Program-made: the position numbers and the translations under genes
Assembly (NCBI GenBank): GCA_002150815.3
Contig: NDFF03000385.1
Location: forward strand, 56,240 to 120,239
Direction: 5' to 3'
Source of the DNA: Grammothele lineata
Lineage: Eukaryota; Basidiomycota; Agaricomycetes; Polyporales; Polyporaceae
Length of the DNA: 64,000 bases
The notes under the pieces: generated by a model
What the model saw: only the letters and a program-made list of their open reading frames with translations
Told to the model about the DNA's origin: nothing
Databases searched by the model: none
In this document: positions 36,478-46,955 of the stretch, one piece after another
Layout of the letters: the number at the start of each line of letters is the position of its first letter
Position numbering within the stretch: the first letter of the stretch is position 1

Positions 36478-36795
36478 GAGGAGACGGCCGAATAGGTAAG
36501 AACCTGGGGGCAAACCCAGGCAGGTCCTTTCGGCTTTATACGCCTCATCAGACCTATTCAGACAGTGATACCAGATGATATCAGACTCAATCAGCTTATT
36601 TGAACGATAGAACTATCGGGCCGAACACGACTTACGCTCGGCCCCTCTTCGCTGATTGGCTCGCTATTTCTGTAGCTGTTAGTAATACAACAGTAATGGT
36701 GAATGACACATGCCAAGACTGTGCTGACTGATCTAATTTGCAATTCCAAGAATAGGTATTTGCAATAGACCTAAAAAAAGATAAGGCCTGGACTA

Positions 36796-36908
36796 TGACG
36801 TCATTTTCCAGAAGGTTCTAGACGATGACATCATATCACGTGCTTATGAATCACGTGACCGATGACATCAAACCCTACAGACGCCGGTGCACGTGCTTTA
36901 GTCACGTG
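36796..36908. promoter_or_regulatory. Cluster of bZIP/bHLH-type palindromic sites
   Basis: Within 113 bp there is one perfect CRE (TGACGTCA, 36796), two TGACATCA variants (36826 and 36863), and four CACGTG E-boxes: within TATCACGTG (about 36837), ATCACGTGAC (36850), GCACGTGC (36889) and GTCACGTG (about 36902). Such density is far above the neighbourhood. No gene start is recognisable on either side, so the target is unknown. Confidence 0.45.
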
Positions 36909-36949
36909 TCAACTGGACCGGACTTAGGGTTAGGTGGTGCGATCAACGA

Positions 36950-36972
36950 CGAGCGAGCGAAGCGAGCGAGGA
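36950..36972. repeat. GAGCGAAGCGAG motif, copy 2
   Basis: Second copy of the motif at 36447, about 500 bp downstream. The pair brackets the cluster of CACGTG/TGACGTCA sites. Similar motifs occur near ends of fungal DNA elements, but no terminal inverted repeat or target duplication could be fixed here. Confidence 0.45.
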
Positions 36973-37833
36973 GGAGATCTATACTACTTTGTGTGAGAGG
37001 TCTCATATGGCTGGGATAACCGTTCGGCCTGAAAATTTGCACACACGTTCATGACCCTATTGACAACGTCTGTGCAAATTCTTAGGAAGATTGGTGGTTT
37101 AGTTTTTGAGCAGCGAGCCTTTCAATTTTGTTACAGTGCTGCAGAGGCTGCATGAAGCAGCTGCCTCATTGGGTAAGAAAGCTGTGCTGAAGCGCCAAAT
37201 TAAGCGCTCAATCCCGCAGGTTGGTGAACGTTCCAACCATGAGAGTGCATGCATCCTGGAGTCATGAGTGGTGAATGGGGGCAAATATTAATGCACACAC
37301 CATAAAGTAGCTCGGGGAAACCTGTAAGCCATTGGGCATCGCACTTGTGCATGTCCCAGCCACAATACTGGTCTCCACTTCAATGAACTGGCTGGCATCT
37401 TCATCTAGCACTCAATCTAGCTCCAACTGCCAGCCTTTGCTGGTATGGTCAACAAGGGGGATTGAAGACCCATATGCACTTGGGATCCCCGCAAGTGCAA
37501 ACATAGATTTAGGGAGTATGTCAAAGGTCAGTTTTCAAGCCTATTTTAGTTGCATAACACCCTCATAAAACCAGCACAAAAGCTGAGGGACTGTTGGGCA
37601 CGGGTGCTTGTGTATACAATTTATGATATATGCTGTATGGTCATGAATATGCAGGATTTGGGATATGGGTTAGTTTGAAGAGACGCACATTTGTGTTTCT
37701 TTTGATCTGCCAGAGCTTTTTCCCTGTGCTCACACCAATTTGAATGCATCTTAAATTTGTACCAAGTGCAGTCAGGGAGATCCTGGATATACTTCAGCAT
37801 ATCCTCATTCTCATCTTGGGTGGGTATCTGCCC
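36973..37833. other. AT-richer tract without a supportable gene
   Basis: About 860 bp of lower GC content with short frames only. It may be a decayed element; no motif is convincing. Confidence 0.4.
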
Positions 37834-37900
37834 ATTTATAGGGTGTAGGGGTACCCCCCTTAGGGTTAGAGGTAGAGTTTGGGATAGAATTTTCAGGAAA
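37834..37900 (+). repeat. Leader repeat L, copy 1 (precedes palindrome family A)
   Basis: Begins ATTTATAGGGTGTA, continues TACCCCC...AGGGTTAGAG and ends near AGAATTTT. It matches 40381-40447 over its whole length with scattered substitutions. A half-copy of family A (CTAGATGCGCGAC) follows within 10 bp. Confidence 0.75.
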
Positions 37901-37905
37901 TAACA

Positions 37906-38670
37906 CTAGATGCGCGACACTATAAGCTATCTAGTGTAGTCTATAGATTTGTATGTGATATACAATTGTATATACCCAACACATCGCGTACTCAACGTTC
38001 ATGTTAACCACGAGTAACACAGTACACAATTACGTCAACTCTAGGTGCGCGACCCGCCGCGCATCTAGAGTTAATGCTAACCCGTGCTGAGTATCTACAG
38101 TATGACGTCAACTCTAGATGCGCGACACACCGCGCATCTAGAGTTGATGTAGTATATGCCTCACACCCCAACACAACAATGTCAACTCTAGATGCGCGGC
38201 ACGTCGCGCACCTAGAGTTGACTCATCATCTGTACATCAGACGGTAAATCAACAACAACTCTAGGTGCGCGGCGCACCGCGCACCTAGAGTTGACCCGTC
38301 CCGTGCATTATAAGATCACATAGGGTGGTCGAAGACGTATTAACTCTAGATGGCGTAAAAAGCGCGCACCTAGAGTTAACTGTAGATGGCATGTGAAGCC
38401 CGCTCCTATAGTTAACTCTAGATGGCGCACGGAGCGCGCACCTAGAGTTGTTGTGTGTTTTGCAGTACACGCGTGTGTATCACTGCAACTCTAGGTGCGC
38501 GACACTCCGCGCACCTAGAGTTAATATATCTTATGCACATATCTCAATGTATGTCGGCGAAACGCTAGGTGCGCGGCATGTCGCGCATCTAGAGTTGATG
38601 TTTACTTGACGTCGCACACACATATTTTAGTAACTCTAGATGCGCGACACACCGCGCATCTAGAGTTGAT
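37906..38670. repeat. Palindrome family A array (about 10 copies)
   Basis: Imperfect palindromes of about 38 bp with half-site AACTCTAG(G/A)TGCGCG and its complement CGCGCA(C/T)CTAGAGTT around a 4-6 bp centre. Copies begin near 38037, 38104, 38183, 38257, 38340, 38380 (decayed), 38412, 38485, 38559 and 38630, after a decayed half at 37906. Spacing is mostly 70-80 bp, and spacers are unrelated. Differences are mainly G/A and C/T transitions. No reading frame crosses the array. Confidence 0.9.
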
Positions 38671-38857
38671 GGCCAGACAGTACGTATCGTTCAGGGAATG
38701 TTCTTTTATAAGACACAGTGCATAATACGCAGTACATCATTGTAAACGATCAAGCCTTTCGTAGCGATATAAGTACACGATTTGTGAGACGACTGTTACT
38801 TCTGTATATGCGGACCCTAGTTCATCCGTCGCGACTGCGGCTCACCGGCACGCACCA

Positions 38858-39848
38858 CTACTCCTCGGTCTCGTTCGGAGGACGGGGCATTGCGTCAAGG
38901 GAAGCGTGCTCGTCGAAGACGATCGCGAGTGGGAAGGGCTTGTCGGTATAGCCCTCGGTCGAAACGTTCTCCACTAGGTTTTGCAGTGCTGCGGTGCGGT
39001 GGGAGCCTGCAAAGAGGATCGGGGGAGTCGCGTTGGGAATACCCATAGAAAAGGAAGAGGAGGCTGGGGCCTCGGGGGCAGAGGTGGGGTCATCGGCCGG
39101 TAAAGCAGGCTAGACGGGAATATTAGTGAGCGGACAGGCGTGTAGATTAAAACAATATACGTACGGGCTCCCGCGTCTCGGTGTGGACAGCGGAGGCTCC
39201 TTCGCTGCCGCTTGCGGTCGACGTTCCAAAGTCCATCGCGTTCGCAGAGCGGGTATCGATGGACGGGCTTTCGGTATCAGCGTGCAGGTCTTCGTCTTTT
39301 GAGATACGTTCGCCGTTGCTGTCTATCTCGTACTCGTCCTGCAGTTCGGTAGATTGAGTGCAGCACTGCAAGAGTGGGGGACGGACGTACGTCGGGCTCC
39401 CCAGAAGAATCGGACACGGTTTGGAGGCTCGGCATCGACGAGCAGGGGCTGGAATCCCGTTGAGGTGGACGGGAGGCAGAGCGGCCTCGGAGTCGGTTGA
39501 TCTGACAAGGGATCGTGGCAATGAGTTCGTGGTAATGGCCGGTGATCGAGTCGATCCGCACTCACCAAGGATTCGTACACTTGCAGCGCTGGGCCCTCTA
39601 GCGGCCTATTGACGTACCTCTGCAGCGATCGATCGCGTTAGCACCGTCGACGCACACAATAAACATGCAGCACGTACCGCAGGAGGCCAAGCCAGCATAT
39701 TCGGGTCTCTCTGGTAGCGGAGGAGGCCGAACACAGGGAGCAGAGGGTCGTCGGGTTCGGCAGGAGGCAATTCCAGAAGAGATGGGGGAGGACCGTCGGT
39801 CTCAGCAAGCGGGGGATCCTGGAGAGACGGGGGAGGGCTGTCAGTCAT
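38858..39848 (-). CDS. Small gene a: acidic protein with GSHR motif
   Basis: Five exons: 39848-39678, 39619-39566, 39501-39391, 39338-39165 and 39109-38858 (sum 762 nt, 253 aa). The N-terminus is proline-rich (MTDSPPPSLQDPP), and the middle is Ser/Glu/Asp-rich and probably disordered. The last 65 residues read PPILFAGSHRTAALQNLVE and end MPRPPNETEE. The GSHRTAAL segment resembles the GxxR motif of ParB/sulfiredoxin-fold domains (G-[EN]-x-R-x-x-A) and the GGNHRVHTL of the large gene at 47573; this is a weak, motif-level link. It lies between leader copies L1 and L2, next to the family A array. Confidence 0.6.
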
Positions 39849-40037
39849 GGCAGGGGACGAGTCTTGGAAAGAGCGGTCGATGGGGTGCGGAGAGCACAGC
39901 GGGAGCCAGAGAGAGGAGGGGAGGAATATAAGAGGGTGCATTGGAGATATGAGAGAGCGGGAACAGATGGGTCTGATATGTGCAATGCACAGTTCAGCAC
40001 AAGGCACGTGAACATGGAAGAAGAAGAAGCGGGGGAA

Positions 40038-40050
40038 GGATATATAAAGG
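40038..40050 (-). promoter_or_regulatory. TATA-type element of gene a
   Basis: Minus strand CCTTTATATATCC, about 190 bp upstream of the start. Similar elements precede gene b (41994-42010) and gene c (43511-43535). Confidence 0.45.
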
Positions 40051-40380
40051 GTCGTGCACGAGAACGTACCTTGTGCGCAGGTTGTCTTCTCCTGTGAACG
40101 CTCCCGCCCTATCTTCCTGCAATGTCTCGTCTGAACGAAAACACGCCAGTGAGGGGCGCTGCAGAGAGCGAGGTGCGGGCCCATGTCCGATCCAGGAGCT
40201 GCGATGCTGATTACCTTTTAGAGCACAGTTATATCGCTCGACGAGCAGTATCACGACGCACCTAGCTGGGCCGGCTCTTCGATCGAGGTAAGGGCACCCC
40301 GCTGATAACGCCGACCACCTGACGGACCATATATTAACGCAGAGCGGAAATGAGAATCGACGACGGGCTGCCGGGGACGT

Positions 40381-40447
40381 ATTTATAGGGTGTAAAGCTA
40401 CCCCCATGAGGGTTAGAGCTGACCGAAGGTTAGAAATTTTGTCCGAA
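40381..40447 (+). repeat. Leader repeat L, copy 2 (precedes palindrome family B)
   Basis: ATTTATAGGGTGTA, TACCCCC, AGGGTTAGAG and AGAAATTTT occur in the same order as at 37834. A half-copy of family B (CACCAGCGGCATG, 40453) follows within 6 bp. Confidence 0.75.
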
Positions 40448-40452
40448 AACCC

Positions 40453-41190
40453 TGCACCAGCGGCATGTTTTCAATACCTCATAATGTTACATAAATATTG
40501 TACTTGTGCCATGGAATACATTGTTAGATGTGATCCGATGTATTAGTGTGCTGACAATATGCCGCGCTTCCTATCTGGGTACGCACTGTACACTAGCGGC
40601 ATGCCGCTGATGTACAAAGTGTACGCACTGTACACTGGCGGCATGCCGCTAGTGTTATTTGTGTACACTTTGTACATCAGCGGCATGCCGCTAGTGTGTA
40701 CAATGTACCCCGAAGACACCAGCGGCATGCCGCCAGTGCACACACAAGCGGTATGCCGCTGATGTACAAAGTGTACACAAATGACATCAGCGGCATGCCG
40801 CTGATGTAGATTCACTACGTGGGTGTATTCATGACACGACATACTTGTATGTATATATGGGTTCTGCATGTCGCGTTAATGTTCTCTACAATCTGTTATT
40901 ATATGTATTAATTACTACACCAGCGTCATGCCGCTGGTGCACAAACATTGTGATCGTGCAGTGAATGCATCTCATAATGTCGTATTCGTTTCATGTGTGG
41001 TACCGTACTGGAGGACAACATCAGCGGCAGGCCGCCAGTGAACGTCGATACCGATAGCTCCGCGAGTCTTTGTGAGTATTTTAGCGATCATTTGCTGGGT
41101 CTCAGACGAAAGACTGTCGAATTATTATTCCATTACGAGAAAGTCGAATGTACACGATAATTTCATGTCATTGGCGGCATGCCGCCAATG
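40453..41190. repeat. Palindrome family B, cluster 1 (9 copies plus one half)
   Basis: 22-bp palindromes with core AGCGGCATGCCGCT at 40591, 40633, 40675, 40717, 40743, 40785, 40918, 41019 and 41169, after a half-copy at 40453. The copies at 40785 (CATC...GATG) and 41169 (CATT...AATG) are perfect inverted repeats with different outer bases. Spacers in the left part carry GTACAAAGTGTAC in both orientations. Confidence 0.92.
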
Positions 41191-41234
41191 CACTGTGTCA
41201 CCACCAATCAAACAAATACAGTGCACACGCGTCC

Positions 41235-41914
41235 TCACTCGACGTCGGAGTCGATGATAGTCTCCATCGTAATGTACACATTGTCGAGTCGGTGTGCCCA
41301 TTCAATCTCAGCCGCCTTTAACTGATTGTACAGAAGAATGATCCTGCGAGCCCACTCAGCCACGCTGGCACCGTTCACCGAAGGTGGATGTGTCAGCCAA
41401 TAGTGAAGTTCGGAGAGCTGATTGTCCATGCGACGAGAGAGGCGGTCGAGGATGTCGATCTTCAAACACAAGCAATATAACTCGTGAAGTTCGTCACGTT
41501 CGGAAGGCGGAGACGGCGGTAGGGCGGAAAAAGAGATGGGGGAGAGGGTACTAGCAACGCTGAGCTAGAACGCATGCATGCGTGAGCGGGGACGGGTTAG
41601 GCGGCGGAAAGAAACATGACTGTACCTCGTCGTCTGCTCCCCATACGGATTGGATATCCGTCAGGGAGGGAGGGGAGATAGCGCGAGTGCGCGAAACGGA
41701 TGCTTCGTTGTGGATGCGCGCTGCCCAGGCCCATAATGCCTCACTCGCCCTTTCTCCGCCGTCTGGTCGACCTGCGAAACGCTGCGCGAGTTGGTTTTGA
41801 TGCTGGGTGAGAATGCAGATACGACGAAAGGAAAGAGAACCGTACGTGTGAAATTAGGATCGACTCGTCGGAGGCGTCGGATTGCGGAGGAGATGAGATA
41901 TCAAGGGAAGGCAT
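41235..41914 (-). CDS. Small gene b: helical protein, hypothetical
   Basis: Three exons: 41914-41846, 41802-41626 and 41459-41235 (sum 471 nt, 156 aa). It starts MPSLDISSPPQSDASDES; the rest is predicted mostly helical (IDILDRLSRRMDNQLSEL, WARRIILLYNQLKAAEIEW) and ends IDSDVE. No catalytic motif, signal or membrane segment is visible. Layout (short acidic N-terminus, helical C-terminus, minus strand, TATATA promoter) is like genes c and e, though sequence similarity is weak. Confidence 0.6.
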
Positions 41915-41993
41915 TTTTGCAGCCCCAGTTCCGAGGGGTGAAAAGAGTGGAGGGAAGAGGGAGAATATCGAAGCGAATGCGCTATAGATGAAT

Positions 41994-42010
41994 GGAATAT
42001 ATAGAAACCG
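41994..42010 (-). promoter_or_regulatory. TATA-type element of gene b
   Basis: Minus strand CGGTTTCTATATATTCC, 80 bp upstream of the ATG of gene b. Confidence 0.5.
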
Positions 42011-42395
42011 GAGCTGCGGGAATGGACAGATATGTACAGTGGGAAATCCAGGGGAGGGCATGTGTAGGCCATGTGAACGGAGGAAGCAGTGGAAGCGAAG
42101 GCAGATATACAGGGGCAGAAGAGATGGGAGGGCAACGCGTACAGGGTCTTCTTGCAGTGGGAATGTCTTCGCATACACGTTGCGAAGTCTAATCTGAACA
42201 AGAGTGCGCGGACGAGGGTCGCCATGGGATGTGAGGTAAGCGATGACGTTGTGTATCAAACACAACGTAGCCGGTGAGATGCAGGAATGGCTCGATTGCC
42301 GTGAGTAGTCTGACATTCAAGTAACAATGCCAGGCAGGCGATGAATTTAATTAACGTCGGGCATGTCATAGAATGCAGACAATTGCGAAGTAGAG

Positions 42396-42416
42396 GTTGG
42401 CGGCGCGCCGCCAATG
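42396..42416. repeat. Palindrome family B, single copy
   Basis: TTGGCGGCGCGCCGCCAATG, with the rare GCGC centre that I take as ancestral. It lies in the 3' flank of gene c. Confidence 0.85.
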
Positions 42417-42487
42417 AGATAGCGTTCAAACTAATCGTACAGTACACGAATTCCGCATGACGATAGACGGTGAGTGACAAAGAAATG

Positions 42488-43417
42488 CTACAACGAATTC
42501 TCCGAGAAGCCGCGCAAGTGCTCGGAGAGCCCGGACACGCTGGACAGCGCCATGTCCCACTCGCGCTGGTCCTCGGTGAGCGTCGCGCGCAGCTCTGACG
42601 CACGCTCCGTCCAAGCCTGGCGGACGAGGACAAGGACGTCCTCAGAGAGGTTGTGGGGATCTTCGGAAGCCTGCGCATTGTTGATGTTTCTGAGCGCTGC
42701 GGCGTGAGCGGCCATGCGATCGAAAAGGATTGGGAGGAGGTGGACGCTTCCGCGGAGACGGTGCAATCCCGGGTAACACGTCAGATACGAAGGCGAGGAG
42801 GGGATTTGATTGTTATCGACCCCAGGGAATGCGTCGTTTGTAGGAAACGCCAATTCCTGAAAGGATCCGGGCTAGGTGAACAACGTACCGGGGGAAGTAG
42901 GAAAGGGGGAACATACGGTGCGTTCGCCCGGGGTGAGCCACATGGCGTCTGCGCGGGTACCGCTGGAGGGGGATGGGGTGTCGGTGGATGTGTGGCGGGC
43001 GTCGTCGACGGACTGAGGACATGTATATTAGATGCGTACTAGCGGTGAATAGAACAAGTTGACTGGACTCACGAGGGGCGGGGAGTCCAGTGCGACGGGC
43101 GAGGGCGGGACAGTTTCGAGCTCTGGCAGCTCAGAGTCGTCGAACGGCTCCTCGTTCTCACGACCAGGTGTGTACCCGAGCACGCGATTTACGTTTGCTA
43201 TGATCTGGATACAAGCAGAGTTCATTACAAAGTGAGTGGCATACAGTGGGACAGGGGTACGAGGATACATACCGCGCGATGGAAGGCGTCGAATGCGTCT
43301 TGATCGATAAGTGGGGGAGGTGGATTTCCCTACGAGAACATCGTCAGCCGATTCGTTAAGCGTGATAATGCTCAGAAAACTCACCTCCACCGGTGTTGCA
43401 GATATGTCGACAGCCAT
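42488..43417 (-). CDS. Small gene c: hypothetical protein
   Basis: Five exons: 43417-43385, 43329-43273, 43204-43073, 43012-42917 and 42856-42488 (sum 687 nt, 228 aa). It starts MAVDISATPVE|GNPPPLIDQ, has a Pro/Ser/Asp-rich middle, and ends in a helical segment (FDRMAAHAAALRNINN, LTEDQREWDMALSSVSGLSE). No known domain. The end (QREWDMAL) faintly resembles gene e (MSDRDWETS) and gene b (AAEIEWAHRL); a common family is possible but unproven. Confidence 0.6.
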
Positions 43418-43510
43418 CCAACCAAGCACTGAAGACGTGGAAGATAGGCGACGGGGCGAGAAGGGGACGGTGAGGGCGGGAACGGGAAACGAGGAGCCGA
43501 TAAGCGGGTT

Positions 43511-43535
43511 GGAATATATATACAGAAAGGGTCAG
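43511..43535 (-). promoter_or_regulatory. TATA-type element of gene c
   Basis: Minus strand GACCCTTTCTG followed by TATATATATTCC, about 95 bp upstream of the ATG. It shares the CCCTTT..TATATATTCC layout with gene a. Confidence 0.5.
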
Positions 43536-43731
43536 AAGCGTGATCAGACGGATAAGTCAGTTTCAACAACCGGACGATTTGATGACGTACGTTTCTCTCG
43601 AACGAGATTACTCGGTTGCGACTTCGGAGGGCAGTAGGTCTCTGGTGCTAACCTACGTGTATCGTCGAGGATATACGACCGTTAATGCCTCTGATGTCGT
43701 ACAAAAACACGTGTCAGGGGCCTATTGTTTG

Positions 43732-44060
43732 CACCAGCGGCATGCCGCCAGTGGGGTGTACGTGGTTAGTAGTACGTAGGGTATTCCACTACCTCTCATA
43801 TGCGCGCTGCGATGGCGTATACAGGACGTCATATTGTTTGTTGCGGCATCGAGGTATTGGACGTCTACACCAGCGGCACGCCGCCAGCGCGCGCAGCGTT
43901 GACACCGGCGGCATGCCGCCAGTGGTTGAGCACCGACACCGGCGGCACGCCGCCAGTGTCCTTGGGTTGACACCGGCGTCACGCCGCCAGTGTCCTTGAG
44001 TTGACACCAGCGGCACGCCGCCAGTGCTGTGATATTGACACCAGCGCCCGGCGGTTAGTA
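43732..44060. repeat. Palindrome family B, cluster 3 (6 copies plus one decayed)
   Basis: Copies start at 43732, 43868, 43903, 43937, 43971 and 44004, with a decayed one near 44040. The last five are spaced 33-35 bp, and spacers partly repeat (GTCCTTG.GTTGA). Located between genes c and d, upstream of c and downstream of d. Confidence 0.9.
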
Positions 44061-44197
44061 TACCAATAAGATGAACGCAAAGATATCAACGCCTTCGGCC
44101 GAACGTCCCAAGACCGCAATCAATACACACGGCATCGTCAATTTTACCAGTCGACTACATCGATACTCAGATATCATCCAAATATAATACGTCCAAA

Positions 44198-46472
44198 TCA
44201 GTCATTCGCCATAGATATGTCCGGAATCGCGGACCACATTCCTGAATCGTTGTAATCGACGTGTTCAAAGTCGGTATAGATCTCGTCCTCGGTATGAACG
44301 ATTCGGTCACCAACCCTCCAAACTAAGTATGCGCGGCCGTCAGCTTCATTGTCAAATTCGAGCACTCGTCCATCCTGGACGAGACGTTCGCAAGCAGCGC
44401 TATAATAATTTACTCAATCAGGCTTTGTATAGTAATAACCACGGATCTACCGTGAACCCACCTGACGAGCGCAATATTGTTGCAGCCTCGACCGGGCCAA
44501 TCATAGAAATCCAGTGCTATGAGAATGTAAAGAGGCGCGTCACGGCGCGAATGCGTTTTCACAAACCATCGCAAGGTGAGCCACAGGTCAAAAGCAATAG
44601 AGTTGATCAGCGAGGGGAGGTGTACACCCTGTGATGAGAAAGGGCATTCCGGAAAGAGTCCCCCTGCCGCAAAGCCATGTCGTATGTCATGCCTGCGACG
44701 CTAAACCATAATCTACAGTTAGATTTCAAGAATGAAGCGTGCTCACGCTGAGAACTCGTGTCAGGATGATAATGCACTCACATGGATGGTAAGACATGAT
44801 ATGACTCGGGTAACAAGACGAGCGTAGTATATGTGCGGTAGAAGCTCCGATCGCTCCATGTAGTGAGGGAGGTGGTCTGTGGTGAGAACGACAGCGGCCG
44901 TACCATCCGGTGCGAGCATGTAGCGAGGCCATGCTCGCAGGTAGCAAGGAGAGCCGATGTGGAAATCTTCGGCCTTGTCGAAACGTCCTTGCGCTGTGAT
45001 GGGATGTTCTGCTGTCGGGAGGAGGTAGTGGACAAAGATTTCACCGGTGCTGTCTTTGACAGTGAAAACAATGCTATGGTCGGTGACTCTGTAGCTTGTA
45101 ATAATTCCAAGGACACCAACCTGCCACAATGAGTAACAGGAAAGAGAATGAGTTGAATATAGTAGCATAGAAAGCTAGACAACTACGCACGCGTCGGATG
45201 GGCCAACCCAAATAATACCATTTGTCATGGGTAGCGGCAGTATTGTATGGTGAAGGCGCTTTTGGATGAAGACGTTTGGCAATATCATCGAGTGACAAAG
45301 TGCGTGGATCTGCCACATAGTTTCCCTAGGAATTGGAAAGAGATGGGTGCTCAGTCAATGCCATGAGATGTGGAAATGAACCACTTCAACACTTACAACC
45401 CTGATACGATGGGTATCTGGGCAGTGGGACATAATGGAGGCGTTTGCAGCTGCAAGCACAGCTGGAAGCGAAGAAGCGTATGTGTTGGGGACTGTAAAGG
45501 ATTCATGTGAATCAACAGCAAAACCACAAAGGATCTGGCAATATAGCAAATACTTACGAGCATCGCGTTCTGGATCATGTCGAGACAGTCTCCATGACAA
45601 AGCGATGGCATGACTGCGGTATTCATAAACTGAAGTTGTTTGAGAAGGAGGGGCAGAGCCAGGGACCAGTATGGTAGCTGACTGTTGAGTGGCAAACAAA
45701 GTGCGCTGGGAGAGGGGAGAAGAAAAGGGGGGGATTGGGACGCAGAGAGCGTCATATGCATGGAGTTCTACCTGAGTGGCAAAGTCAGTGATGGCAAGGA
45801 CATCGAAGCTGTCTAAAAGAGTAGTAGGCAAGCGGAACGGTGCGGAAGGGAGCGCGTCACGAAGAGGAAGTGGGTTTGTCTCGGGAAGTTGGTAAGCGGA
45901 GCGAGATGGGGAGTTGTACGCTGTGGGTGGTAGAATAGGGGAATGGGGTGGCGGAGAGTGCAAACCAGCGCCGCTGAGATGATGTTGTTGTGGAGAGGGC
46001 CCTGTCATCAGTGGTTGATGAACATCTGTGAGCGGAATGAGTTGGGAGAGAGACCGAAGAACAGTGCGACAGGGAAGGAAGGCTGGAGGAGCGACGCACC
46101 AATGTGATCAGGCAAAGGACGGGACTGATGAAGTGAACGGATGTGCGGGGCGTGGGCACTGGTGGGCTGCCTCGGCTGAGATGGAGGCGGGGAATGTTGT
46201 GGAGAAGGAGGGCGAGGCTGAGATGGAGGAGGGGAGGACTGAGGCGGAGAGGCATCAGAGGGGTCGAGCTGTCGTTGAGAAGAGAGGGGATCGTCGACGT
46301 TGTAGTACTGATCAGTGTTAACCTGTCTGAGTAAGTCGTCGGAGATATCGTCTAAGTAGCCTGGGTAGAGTTGACCTGCACAAGAGGCAGCATTGGAAGA
46401 GAGAAGGTGAGCGCAGGTCGGCAAAGGGTCGGCAATTATGATGCGAACTGAGATGTACTCACTAAACGACAT
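44198..46472 (-). CDS. OB-fold plus winged-helix protein, Stn1/RPA2-like
   Basis: Eight exons: 46472-46463, 46375-46100, 46025-45558, 45491-45397, 45325-45191, 45120-44782, 44700-44462 and 44399-44198 (sum 1764 nt, 587 aa). Residues 25-280 are proline/serine-rich. About 300-420 form an OB-fold: WYYLGWPIRRVGVLGIITSY, FTVKDSTGEIFVHYLL, then LRAWPRYML. The PIR.V...G.......DSTG pattern is that of Stn1, the CST subunit that protects telomere ends. A C-terminal segment (LYILIALDFYDWPG, CERLVQDGRVLEF, YLVWRVGDRIVH) looks like a winged helix, as in Stn1 and RPA2. It lies about 18 kb from the telomere between palindrome clusters. The Stn1 relation is an inference from fold pattern; a diverged or element-encoded homolog is possible. 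Confidence 0.6.
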
Positions 46473-46955
46473 GGATGGTGCACAGGGGAGCCGAGGAACT
46501 GATGCGAGAGGAGAGATGAGCGGGAGCGAGGTCGAAGGGCAGAGGAGACGGGGCGCGCGAATTAGAAAGCGCATGAACGAAACGCGGACTATGCGTGGGA
46601 GACGCGGAGAGCCGAAAGGATGGGGTGGGAATGACGGAAGATATGTGTGCGAAATCGGATGAGTACCGGATAGTCGGCCGGTATACACAGAGAGCGGGTC
46701 GATGATATGAATGGAAAACAGGAACGAACGTCTGCAAGTGGCTGGATGCGTTAGAGAATAGGGATCTCTTGACGACAGCTGAGGAGATATGCATGTTTGC
46801 GCCGTTGGCGGGAAGCGGGACGTTGGTCAAGACGTACGTATGTCAAAGGATGACAATCTAGTATGGTATCTGAGAAGACTGTAGCATGCGTGCGCAAAGA
46901 ACAAACCACCACAGCACCCGACGGCGCACAAGCATTGACGTGTTGTGGATAGCGA

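Noticed and set aside
36925..37870. Short TTAGGGTTAG motifs as interstitial telomere repeats
   Set aside because: Only one or two units occur at each place; those in the leader are part of a longer repeat, so no old telomere can be claimed.
37834..40447. LTR retrotransposon bracketed by the two leader repeats
   Set aside because: The repeats are only about 67 bp and diverged; there is no primer-binding site, polypurine tract or pol gene, and the gene between them runs on the opposite strand with five exons.
40559..41040. Frames made of repeated SGMPL-type residues in palindrome clusters
   Set aside because: They arise from translating the palindromes themselves, and appear on both strands and in several clusters without start context or introns.
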